Shown: piece after piece, positions 9,147-16,571 of the stretch
How positions within the stretch are numbered: position 1 is the stretch's first letter
Layout: each line of letters begins with the position of its first letter
The notes under the pieces: generated by a model
Databases searched by the model: none
What the model saw: the letters and a program-made list of their open reading frames with translations, nothing else
Told to the model about the DNA's origin: nothing
Translations under genes and position numbers: made by a program
Assembly: GCA_945862435.1 (NCBI GenBank)
Contig: CAMAXX010000010.1
Coordinates: 18,879 to 82,878, forward strand
DNA length: 64,000 bases
Source: Pseudorhodobacter antarcticus
GTDB taxonomy: Bacteria > Pseudomonadota > Alphaproteobacteria > Rhodobacterales > Rhodobacteraceae
Direction: 5' to 3'

Positions 9147-10009
9147 GCGCGTGCCTCCCAATGCAGTTTGCGTTGGGCCGAAACGCGGCGCAAACCTGCA
9201 TCATTTTGCCAAAAGATGACGCGGCGCTCGATGCCCTCCATCATCGCATAAAGAATATAGCCGATCACGGTGAGCGACAGCAGCGTTGCAAAAGCACTTG
9301 ACATGTTCAGCATCGCCGCAAGGTTCTTAAGCAGCACGGCCATCCCCGTATTCGAAGATATGAATTCCGCAACCAACGCCCCGCCAAGTGCCGAGGCCAT
9401 TGCCATCCGAATACCTGCCATAATCATGGGCATGGCGTCAGGCACGATGGTTTTGGTCAGCGTTTGCCATTTGGAGGCTCCAAGCGAGCGCATCAGTTCG
9501 ACCTGCGCTGGGTTGGCCGAAAGGATCGCTGTCAGCGTGTTGATGAAGGGCGCAAAAAAGCAAACAAGCGTGACGATGGCCAGTTTCGCACCAAACCCAA
9601 ACCCAAGCCACGCAAGCATCAGCGGCCCGATAGCGATACGTGGCGTCGCCTCAAGGATGATGACATACGGCTTCATATAGCGGTGGATCGTTTCGCTAAG
9701 GCCAGCCAGCACCGCCAGAAAAATGCCAAGCAGCGTGCCTACGACAAAACCAGCCAGAACTGTGCTCATCGTCACCCAAAGATGTTCCCAGACAATCCCG
9801 CGCGTCACATAAAGCGGCACGAACGAGCTGAAGATTGCCGAGGGGCGGGGAAACAGCAGCGGATCAGCATAGCCAAAAGCAGTCAAAAATTCCCAAACAC
9901 CAAGCAGGGAGAACAAAATCGCCGAATGCTTCAGCACCCGCGTCCACAGCGGGCTGTCCTCTTCGGGCAGGCCGGGAATCGCGTCGTCATTCATATTGCC
10001 TTGGATCAT
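9143..10009 (-). CDS. ABC transporter permease (first)
   Basis: A 288-residue permease of the binding-protein-dependent family, with the EAA loop ELMRSLGASKWQTLTKTIVP and about six membrane segments. It resembles its neighbour at 8253-9146, and the two probably form a heterodimeric channel. The start may be at residue 1 or at the second Met (residue 6, MNDDAIPG). It lies downstream of a GntR regulator gene on the same strand, 54 bp away. Confidence 0.88.
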   Translation of the reverse strand: MIQGNMNDDAIPGLPEEDSPLWTRVLKHSAILFSLLGVWEFLTAFGYADPLLFPRPSAIFSSFVPLYVTRGIVWEHLWVTMSTVLAGFVVGTLLGIFLAVLAGLSETIHRYMKPYVIILEATPRIAIGPLMLAWLGFGFGAKLAIVTLVCFFAPFINTLTAILSANPAQVELMRSLGASKWQTLTKTIVPDAMPMIMAGIRMAMASALGGALVAEFISSNTGMAVLLKNLAAMLNMSSAFATLLSLTVIGYILYAMMEGIERRVIFWQNDAGLRRVSAQRKLHWEARA

Positions 10010-10063
10010 TGGGCCGTCCTCTCAATCAAATTTACCCGCCGTCAATCTACTTGCCGTAGCGGG

Positions 10064-10780
10064 TCATTGGCGCAACATCTGCTCAAAAAGATGCGCCGTG
10101 CGGCTGTAGTGCCGTTCGGTAAGCTCACACACCAGATCCGCGTCCCGCGCGAGCGCTGACATCGCCAGTTCACTATGTTCAACATAAAGTGCTCGGTCGC
10201 CCACACCGCGTGTCACCGCGGCGCGGCGATAGCGTTCGCATAGGTCATGCAGATGCGACCGCGTCCACAGCAGCCACTTCGATTTGCATGCAGCAACAAG
10301 CGAGGCATGAAATGCCGCGTTCGCCTGTTCCCAACTGTCGGTCACAAGGCCGCCATGCTCGGACAATTTCTTGTCCTCGCGCTCCATCACATAGGCCGCA
10401 GCGACCACGCCGCTTTCCCATTCGATCCCGCCCGCCTGCACAGAAAGGCGCAGCGCCGCCTTTTCGACAGCGATACGGGCGGTGTTAAGATCGTTGAATT
10501 CTTCCGAGTCTAGGGCCGCAACGGTAAATCCGCGGTTCCCCTCGACCACCACCAACCGGTCGGCACTTAGCCGCTGCAGCGCCTCGCGCAGCGGCGTTGG
10601 GCCAATGTTGTAAATGGTGCGCAGCTTTTCAATCCGCAACCTTTCGCCGGGCGTACGGACACCCCGCACAATATCGGCTTTGATCGCGCGGTATGCCTCG
10701 TCTGCCAGCGTCTGGCCTTCGCCAAAGGTATCCCGAGGGTTCTGAACCTGCGGAAACTGAGCTGTATAAAGCAAAACCAT
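10064..10780 (-). CDS. GntR-family transcription regulator, FCD type
   Basis: About 238 residues. An N-terminal winged helix-turn-helix (TLADEAYRAIKADIVRGVRTPG, then PTPLREALQRLSADRLVVVE) is followed by a helical FCD effector domain with scattered His/Asp residues that could bind a metal and an organic acid. Start chosen at ATG 10780, which has AGGA upstream; an in-frame ATG at 10834 lacks a ribosome site and would overlap repeats that look like its operator. It is divergent from the FAH-fold hydrolase gene and beside the transporter, so it is the likely regulator of both. Confidence 0.85.
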   Translation of the reverse strand: MVLLYTAQFPQVQNPRDTFGEGQTLADEAYRAIKADIVRGVRTPGERLRIEKLRTIYNIGPTPLREALQRLSADRLVVVEGNRGFTVAALDSEEFNDLNTARIAVEKAALRLSVQAGGIEWESGVVAAAYVMEREDKKLSEHGGLVTDSWEQANAAFHASLVAACKSKWLLWTRSHLHDLCERYRRAAVTRGVGDRALYVEHSELAMSALARDADLVCELTERHYSRTAHLFEQMLRQ

Positions 10781-10796
10781 CTCGACCAATCCTAAA

Positions 10797-10850
10797 GTTT
10801 GACATTCTGACGTTTGACAGAACCTAAGCCACATGACATATCTAGAATAC
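10797..10850. promoter_or_regulatory. Candidate operator/promoter between GntR gene and hydrolase gene
   Basis: GTTTGACA occurs twice in direct repeat, 10797-10804 and 10812-10819, 15 bp apart. The second copy contains TTGACA, a perfect -35 for the rightward gene, with the weak -10 CATATC 17 bp further (10837-10842). Repeats that cover the -35 of a divergent promoter next to a GntR gene are a plausible binding site; this is inference from position. Confidence 0.4.
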
Positions 10851-10884
10851 TAAATCATCGACAAAATCACAAAGCAACGAAAAA

Positions 10885-11754
10885 ATGAAAATCATTACGG
10901 GCACAATAAATGGCCAGACAGTGGCCGGCTGGGTAGAGGGCGACGCGGTTGTTATCTGCGCCACGGGGCCAGCGGCCTCGAGTGCCGTTCTGGCACTGAT
11001 TGCGGGGGGCGACGCGGCGCGGGCAGGCTGGGCAGCCAAGGGCGGGCCGCGCGTGCCCTTGTCCGAGGTTCGCCTGATGGCGCCGATCCCAGATCCCCGC
11101 AGGGATATATTCTGCGTAGGCAAAAACTATTACGCCCACGCCGCCGAATTTCATAAAAGCGGCTTTGATTCGAGCGCTAATGAGCAGGTTCCCTCGGCCC
11201 CGATCATCTTTACAAAAGCCACAACCAGCGTCATCGGCCCTGGCGATACAGTGCGCGCATCGATCGACCCGACCGCCACTGTGGACTATGAGGGCGAGCT
11301 TGCTGTTGTCATCGGAAAGCGCGCGCTCGGCGTGTCAAAGGCGCAGGCGATGGATCATGTTTTCGGCTATGTCATCGTCAATGACGTGACCTCGCGCGAA
11401 TTGCAAAAGCGGCATAACCAATGGGTCATCGGCAAGGGCTGCGACACCTTCTGCCCGATGGGGCCGTGGATCGCAACAGCTGACGAGGTGGGCGATCCGA
11501 CAGCGCTGGAACTGACAACGCACATCAATGGCGTGCTGCGCCAGCAGGCAACGATCAGCGATCTGATATTCGACATTCCAACGCTGATCGAAACACTGTC
11601 GCAGACCATCACACTTTTGCCTGGAGATATCATTGCAACGGGTACGCCCGTGGGTGTGGGGATCGGGTTCACGCCGCCAATTTACTTGCGTTCTGGCGAT
11701 GCGATGCGTGTGGCGATCACGGGGCTTGGCGCTCTTGAAAATCCCGTTGGCTGA
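10885..11754 (+). CDS. Fumarylacetoacetate hydrolase-family protein
   Basis: A 289-residue FAH-fold enzyme. Residues 1-60 form the small N-terminal domain. The FAH core follows with the metal-binding acidic motif in TVDYEGELAVVIGKRALG, then VNDVTSRELQKRHNQWVIGK and GDIIATGTPVGVGIGFTPP near the end. Members hydrolyse or decarboxylate acylpyruvates and other oxo-acid intermediates of aromatic or sugar-acid breakdown; the exact substrate cannot be read from sequence. It is divergent from the GntR gene and ends in a hairpin that overlaps its stop codon. Confidence 0.88.
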   Translation: MKIITGTINGQTVAGWVEGDAVVICATGPAASSAVLALIAGGDAARAGWAAKGGPRVPLSEVRLMAPIPDPRRDIFCVGKNYYAHAAEFHKSGFDSSANEQVPSAPIIFTKATTSVIGPGDTVRASIDPTATVDYEGELAVVIGKRALGVSKAQAMDHVFGYVIVNDVTSRELQKRHNQWVIGKGCDTFCPMGPWIATADEVGDPTALELTTHINGVLRQQATISDLIFDIPTLIETLSQTITLLPGDIIATGTPVGVGIGFTPPIYLRSGDAMRVAITGLGALENPVG

Positions 11755-11777
11755 CGGCGCACAGATGATGCGCCGTC
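11753..11777. terminator. Hairpin between convergent genes
   Basis: A 9-bp perfect stem, GACGGCGCA (11753-11761) and TGCGCCGTC (11769-11777), loop CAGATGA. It overlaps the hydrolase stop codon and lies before the end of the convergent ModA-like gene, so it can serve both. There is no T run. Confidence 0.6.
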
Positions 11778-11803
11778 CCGCCCCAGCCGTATCCGCCCCC
11801 GCC

Positions 11804-12496
11804 TTAATTGGCGAAGCCAATCGCCCGGCGGGTCTTTGCTGTATCAGGCGCAGCCATCAGCGCGATGACCTTTGCCGCCGCCTTCGGGTTCGCGGCACCA
11901 GTGGTCACGGCAGCAGTGTAAGTCGTTACAAGATCAAGCCCCGCAGGCAGCAGGCCGATAAGCTGGACCGATTTGATGCGCAGGATTTCGGTCACCTGCG
12001 TGCATCCGACAGGGTGGGCAAGCGGGCTGTCTCCCATTGCCTTCATGGCGGGAATGCCGCCAGGAAAAGTCTTAAGCCGCGCTGCGACAGTCTCGGCTAT
12101 ACCCAGCTCGCGCAGCACGCGTGTGAAATGGATGCCAGCCGTCGCCGCCAAGGGATCGGGAAAGAAGATACCATCAGACGCGATCAAAAGCGCCCGCAAC
12201 TCCGCGGCCGTGCTGCAGCTTGCAACAGGGTCGGTGGCCCGCAGCGCCACGCCAGTGGCGACATCACCGATATCTGTGATCGTTTCGGGCACAACATGGC
12301 CGCCCGCAGCAAGGTCTTCGACCAGTTTGCGCGACAAGATCACGAAATCTGCCGCCTCGCCCGCAATGATGCGGTCGCGCATGCCGCCCACGGGGCCGAA
12401 ATCGCCCGTCAGAGTTTCTCCAGTTGCGGCTTGAATATCTTCTGCCAATGCCTCGGCAAGCCCCTGTGCCGCCCCGCCGCTCAATACTTTCAGCAT
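11804..12496 (-). CDS. ModA-like binding-fold protein without signal peptide
   Basis: A 230-residue protein of the extracellular solute-binding family 11 (molybdate-binding ModA fold). It starts directly at the first fold strand, MLKVLSGGAAQGLAEALAED, then DFGPVGGMRDRIIAGEAADFVILS. No signal peptide or lipobox precedes it, and the ATG has AGAGG in front, so the start looks right. It may act in the cytoplasm as a sensor or accessory protein, or be a relic binding protein. No molybdate permease or ATPase is adjacent. It stands alone on the minus strand between the hydrolase and the enolase-superfamily gene, which is divergent from it. Confidence 0.72.
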   Translation of the reverse strand: MLKVLSGGAAQGLAEALAEDIQAATGETLTGDFGPVGGMRDRIIAGEAADFVILSRKLVEDLAAGGHVVPETITDIGDVATGVALRATDPVASCSTAAELRALLIASDGIFFPDPLAATAGIHFTRVLRELGIAETVAARLKTFPGGIPAMKAMGDSPLAHPVGCTQVTEILRIKSVQLIGLLPAGLDLVTTYTAAVTTGAANPKAAAKVIALMAAPDTAKTRRAIGFAN

Positions 12497-12592
12497 GTCG
12501 CCTCTTCCCTATGGGCCGCCCACGGGGCCCTTCTTCGTCAAACCTAGCAAGCCTTGTTTTGCCCGACAACTTGAAAACAGACAGGACTACGC

Positions 12593-13693
12593 ATGTTCCG
12601 CATCCGCTCGATTACTGCCATTCCCATATCTGTCCCTTTGACAAAGCCGGTCAAGATGGCGGGGGCTACAGTCACATCTGCCGACAACGTTCTGGTGCGG
12701 GTAGAGGATGACACAGGTGCCGTGGGTTGGGGCGAATCTGCGTCCGCGCCCATGATGAACGGCGAAACGCAGGCCGGCATGGCTGCCGCGATCCGCCACA
12801 TGGCAGAACGGCTGCACAGCGCCGAGGTAACAGATGTCGCAGCCCTGCCTTACCTGATCGGGCCGACCATCCATTTCAATCCCGGTGCCAAAGCGGCGGT
12901 AGAGATCGCTCTTCTTGACCTGGTCGGGCAACGGACGGGCCAGCCCCTTTACGACCTGCTTGGTGGGCGGCAAAGGCAGCGGGCCGCGGCCCTTGTCTTC
13001 ATTGCCGGAGGCACGCTGGAAGAAGAGGTGGCCGAAGCGCGTCGGCTTGTGGACGAAGGCATCATTGCGCTGAAGGTCAAGATCGGCATTCAAGGGGTAG
13101 AGACGGATCTTGCCCGCTGCGCCGCCATCCGTGCAGCGGTGGGCGCAGGCATCCGTATCTCGGCAGATGCAAACATGGGTTACGGGCGCGAAGCCGCTCT
13201 CGCATTTTGTGCGCGCGCGGCCGAGACGGGCATTGATTTTCTTGAACAGCCTGTGGCCGAAGAGGATCTTGCCACAATGGCCGAATGCGCCCGCGCCTGC
13301 GGTGTCCCGATTGCCGCCGATGAAGGCTTGCAATCCATCGACCTTATCCGCCGCCATCATGAGATGGGGGCTGCGGCAGGCGGCAGCCTTAAGACGATCA
13401 AACTTGGCGGGATGCTGGCGGTGATAGAGGCGGGGCGGCTGATGCAGCGGCTTGGAATGCACGTCAATTTGGCGGGCAAAACGGCCGAGACTGGCATTGC
13501 TTCGGCAGCGATTGCACATCTGGCGGTGGTCCTTCCTGAATTGGCGTGGGATACGTCAATGACAGCACCTTACCTTGCCGCTGATGTGGTGACAGAGCCG
13601 CCAAAGGTGCGCGAAGGCTATATCACTCCGCCCGAAGGGCCGGGCCTTGGTATTCGGGTGGACGGCGCACAACTCGCGCGGTTCATGGTATGA
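12593..13693 (+). CDS. Mandelate racemase/muconate-lactonizing enzyme family protein
   Basis: A 366-residue enolase-superfamily enzyme. The N-terminal capping domain (1-125) precedes the barrel. Visible catalytic parts are the first lysine motif ALKVKIG, the metal ligands in ISADANMGY, FLEQPV and IAADEG, and the opposing lysine in SLKTIKLGG. Lysines on both sides of the barrel place it in the muconate-lactonizing/dipeptide-epimerase subgroup rather than the mandelate racemase (His-Asp) one. The substrate is unknown; the neighbours suggest an organic or aromatic acid. It precedes the oxidoreductase gene by 139 bp. Confidence 0.88.
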   Translation: MFRIRSITAIPISVPLTKPVKMAGATVTSADNVLVRVEDDTGAVGWGESASAPMMNGETQAGMAAAIRHMAERLHSAEVTDVAALPYLIGPTIHFNPGAKAAVEIALLDLVGQRTGQPLYDLLGGRQRQRAAALVFIAGGTLEEEVAEARRLVDEGIIALKVKIGIQGVETDLARCAAIRAAVGAGIRISADANMGYGREAALAFCARAAETGIDFLEQPVAEEDLATMAECARACGVPIAADEGLQSIDLIRRHHEMGAAAGGSLKTIKLGGMLAVIEAGRLMQRLGMHVNLAGKTAETGIASAAIAHLAVVLPELAWDTSMTAPYLAADVVTEPPKVREGYITPPEGPGLGIRVDGAQLARFMV

Positions 13694-13832
13694 TCTGGCC
13701 TTGTATATGCCAATGAAAAGAAACGGAAAAAACATCTTTACGAAATTTCAACCGCCGCTTCAACCGCAGCATTGATTGCGACAGCGCCATGACAGCGGCC
13801 AACGACCGAAGCCTCAGGAGTAGGAGACAAAA

Positions 13833-14954
13833 ATGGGTGTGAAAAAAGAAATTGGTTTGGCCGTCATTGGCTGTGGCACAATCGGGCGTATCCGCGCGAT
13901 GATCGCGCGTGACTATCCGGGTGTGGGTTGGATCGGTCTGTGCGATGTGAACAAGTCGCTTGGCGAAAAGCTTAAGGCCGATTGCGAGGCAGACTATTTC
14001 ACCACAGATTTTCTGGAACTGCTGAACCGGCCCGAGGTGAACGCAGTCATTATCGCGACCGACGAAAACAATCATGCAGCACCAACAATGGCCGCCGCCG
14101 AACGGGGCTTTGCCCTTTTCATCGAAAAGCCGTTGGCGACCGACGCGCACGAATCACAGGCCATTCTGGATGCAATTGAAAAGGCAGGCGTCGATGCTGT
14201 GCTTGGTTATACCCAGCGCTTCCGACGCCGGTTCCTGACGGTCAAGGAAAAGCTGATCACTGGCCAGATCGGTGACGTGCATTCCGTCGTCACCCGCGCG
14301 TTCATGAACCGCATGGTCCCTATCGCCACCGTCAGCCGCACGCAAAACCGGCGCAACCTGACCCCAATGGTCGTGTCGGGCACGCACAGCCTTGATATGT
14401 CGCTTTGGCTGATGGAGGGCAAGGTTCCTGACACAGTCTATGCGCGGTCAACGGATAAGGTTCTCTCGCGCTGGGGCACCAAGGATTCGACCTTCGGTAT
14501 TTTCACCATGCAAGATGGCACGATCTTTTCGATGAACATTTGCTGGGCCTTGCCCGAAGTCTGGCCTGGGTCGGTCTATGGGTTAGAAATCGGCATCGTT
14601 GGAACCGAAGGCGTTATCGACATCGAAGACACGCACCGCGATCTCGTGCTGGCCAGCAATGTGGCCCAAGGCGGCGGCTATGTGCCTGACGGCTACCACC
14701 CACCTGCGCGGCATGTAGATTTCCTGACCAGTTATCCGCCGGGCGACCTTCACATGGGCCAGCTTTGGGGGCCAATGCGCGAAGAAACGGTCAGTTGGTA
14801 CCAGCGCGTTTGCATGGACATGCCCACGCCGCACGCCACGGCACAAGACGGGCATCGCAACCTTATTCTGACGATGGCGATGGACTTATCCGCCCGCCGC
14901 AAAACAGAAATCAAGTTGCCCGCCAGTATCGACGAGTTGATGGCCGAAAACTGA
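13833..14954 (+). CDS. Gfo/Idh/MocA-family oxidoreductase
   Basis: A 373-residue NAD(P)-dependent dehydrogenase. The Rossmann fold starts with LAVIGCGTIGRIRAM, and the family motif EKP lies in FALFIEKPLATDAHES. The C-terminal alpha/beta domain contains VVSGTHSLDMSLWLM, with the usual substrate-binding His. AGGAG/GGAG precede ATG 13833. Family members oxidise sugars, inositols and also some aromatic ring-cleavage aldehydes; which applies here is not known. The stop codon lies inside the first unit of a 15-bp tandem repeat. Confidence 0.88.
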   Translation: MGVKKEIGLAVIGCGTIGRIRAMIARDYPGVGWIGLCDVNKSLGEKLKADCEADYFTTDFLELLNRPEVNAVIIATDENNHAAPTMAAAERGFALFIEKPLATDAHESQAILDAIEKAGVDAVLGYTQRFRRRFLTVKEKLITGQIGDVHSVVTRAFMNRMVPIATVSRTQNRRNLTPMVVSGTHSLDMSLWLMEGKVPDTVYARSTDKVLSRWGTKDSTFGIFTMQDGTIFSMNICWALPEVWPGSVYGLEIGIVGTEGVIDIEDTHRDLVLASNVAQGGGYVPDGYHPPARHVDFLTSYPPGDLHMGQLWGPMREETVSWYQRVCMDMPTPHATAQDGHRNLILTMAMDLSARRKTEIKLPASIDELMAEN

Positions 14955-15011
14955 CCCAAAAAAGCCTGACCCAAAAAAGCCTGACCCAAAAGAAGACTGA
15001 CCCCAAACAGG
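14951..15011 (+). repeat. 15-bp tandem repeat, four units
   Basis: CTGACCCAAAAAAGC is repeated exactly at 14951-14965 and 14966-14980. A third unit (14981-14995) has two changes, and a degenerate fourth lies at 14997-15011. The first unit includes the stop codon of the oxidoreductase; the fourth leads into the AGGAG ribosome site of the next gene. Confidence 0.85.
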
Positions 15012-15020
15012 AGACTGCCC

Positions 15021-16019
15021 GTGACCAGCCAGACCCTCGATATCCACGCCCACATCATCGAAACCGACACGCTGGCAGAGCTTCAGCGCGCTGTGCCCGA
15101 CTGTGGGCTTGAACTTCACACAACCGACGGCGAATATGGCACGCTTGTCATTTCGGGCGCGCCCTATCACAACTTTCCCCGCGGCGGTTGGGACGTGACA
15201 CGGCGGCTGGCCGACATCGACAAGGCAGGGTTCGCGCGGCAACTCCTTGCCGTCGTTCCGCAAACCGTGCTGTACGACAAACCCGCCCAAGCTGCGCTGA
15301 CCGCCGCGCGCATCCAGAACGCGGGCATCGCGCGCCGCGTCCGCGCTATGCCCGACAGGTTCATGGGGCTTGCGACTGTGCCGATGCAGGCACCTGACCT
15401 TGCTGCAGCAGAATTGCGCCGCGCGATGACCGAGGAGGGCCTTGTTGGCGCAATGATCGGCAGCCATGTCGAGGGGAAAAACCTTGACGATCCCACACTC
15501 GACCCGTTCTGGGCAGAAGCCGAGGCGCGCGGCGCATTCCTGCTGTTGCACCCGGTCAAAATCGCAGGCATGGACCGCCAGAAAAGCTTTTATCTTAATA
15601 ACTTCGTCGGCAATCCTTTGGATACCACCATTGCCGCCGCCTGCCTTGTTTTCGGTGGTGTGCTGGAACGTTTCCCGGGCCTGAAAATCGTGCTTAGCCA
15701 TGGCGGTGGTTTCACCCCCTATCAGGCAGCACGCTGGGTCCACGGCTGGGCAGAACGGGCCGAGGCCAAAGTGCGGTTAAAGGGCGAGCCTGGCCCTTCG
15801 ATCGACCGGCTGCTGTTTGACACGATCCTGCATGGCCCCCATCAACTGCAGTTCCTTGTCGATTGGGCGGGGGCTGACCGCGTTATGCTTGGCAGCGATT
15901 ATCCTTTCGACATGGGGCAATATGATGCGGTCGAGGTCATCGACAGCCTGCGACTTACTGCGGCTCAGCGCGAGGGGGTGCTGCACGCCTTTGCCGATGC
16001 ACGCATGCCCAAGGCCTGA
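15021..16019 (+). CDS. Amidohydrolase, ACMSD-like
   Basis: A 332-residue metal-dependent hydrolase of the amidohydrolase-2 family, close in pattern to aminocarboxymuconate-semialdehyde decarboxylase. Metal ligands are visible in LDIHAHIIE (HxH), LLLHPVK, VLSHGGGFTPYQ and MLGSDYPFD. It starts with GTG 15021 behind AGGAG at 15009-15013. With the enolase-superfamily enzyme, dehydrogenase and FAH-fold hydrolase it suggests a pathway for a carboxylated, possibly aromatic, compound; this is inferred from the families together. Confidence 0.88.
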   Translation: MTSQTLDIHAHIIETDTLAELQRAVPDCGLELHTTDGEYGTLVISGAPYHNFPRGGWDVTRRLADIDKAGFARQLLAVVPQTVLYDKPAQAALTAARIQNAGIARRVRAMPDRFMGLATVPMQAPDLAAAELRRAMTEEGLVGAMIGSHVEGKNLDDPTLDPFWAEAEARGAFLLLHPVKIAGMDRQKSFYLNNFVGNPLDTTIAAACLVFGGVLERFPGLKIVLSHGGGFTPYQAARWVHGWAERAEAKVRLKGEPGPSIDRLLFDTILHGPHQLQFLVDWAGADRVMLGSDYPFDMGQYDAVEVIDSLRLTAAQREGVLHAFADARMPKA

Positions 16020-16159
16020 GCCATGCAAAAACCCATGCCAAGGCAGGCTAACCTTTTGCATTCTGTGCAATGAACGCCCCCATGGCATGGCCCTTCTGGC
16101 GGACCAGTATTATCTGTGACGCCCATCTGCACACACAAAAATGCGTCATATTGTTCGGC

Positions 16160-16449
16160 TTTGGCGGGCTTGACGAATTCACCCGCGAACGCCTGAACGT
16201 CGAACTGATGCGCATCGTCGCCGAATTGAAGGCAACCACGCTTTTTGTCACCCAAAACATCCTTGCGGCAATCTTTTTAGCCGATGAGGTTATGGTGATG
16301 ACCCCCAGGCCGGGCCGTCTTGCGGGCCGGGCCGTCTTGCGGGCATCGTGCATGTCGCCTTCGAGCGCCCGCGCAAACCCGAACTGACGCTGACACCCGA
16401 ATTCAACGCCCTTGTCGCCGAAGTGTGCGATATCTTGGGGGCACATTGA
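16160..16449 (+). pseudogene. Remnant of an ABC transporter ATPase (SsuB/TauB type)
   Basis: Only the C-terminal third is left. From 16160 the reading [20 protein letters not shown] continues with [20 protein letters not shown] and [10 protein letters not shown], which are the D-loop, H-loop region and C-terminal part of nitrate/sulfonate-type ATPases. Walker A, the signature motif and an intact Walker B are missing. The reading frame is then broken by an exact 17-bp tandem duplication (16308-16341). Removing one copy restores [20 protein letters not shown] to the stop at 16447-16449. The gene probably served the binding protein and permeases at 7115-10009. Confidence 0.85.
16308..16341 (+). 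repeat. Exact 17-bp tandem duplication
   Basis: GGCCGGGCCGTCTTGCG stands at 16308-16324 and again at 16325-16341. Because 17 is not a multiple of three, it shifts the frame of the ATPase remnant. Confidence 0.95.
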
Positions 16450-16571
16450 ATTTTGGGGACACACTGACGCTTACGGATCATAGTGCGGCTTTGCGCCGAT
16501 TTTTGAACGCCTTCGATGCTACAAAACAGGCAGCTTTTATGCCAACCGATGTGCGATGGCGGACAGGCCCC

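Noticed and set aside
11633..12547. 304-codon plus-strand frame over the ModA-like gene
   Set aside because: The minus strand encodes a recognisable fold; this frame is Arg/Cys-rich and has no ribosome site.
16070..16387. 105-codon ORF as an intact small ABC protein
   Set aside because: Its first 30 codons are unrelated to ATPases and its last 20 arise from the frameshift; it is part of a pseudogene.
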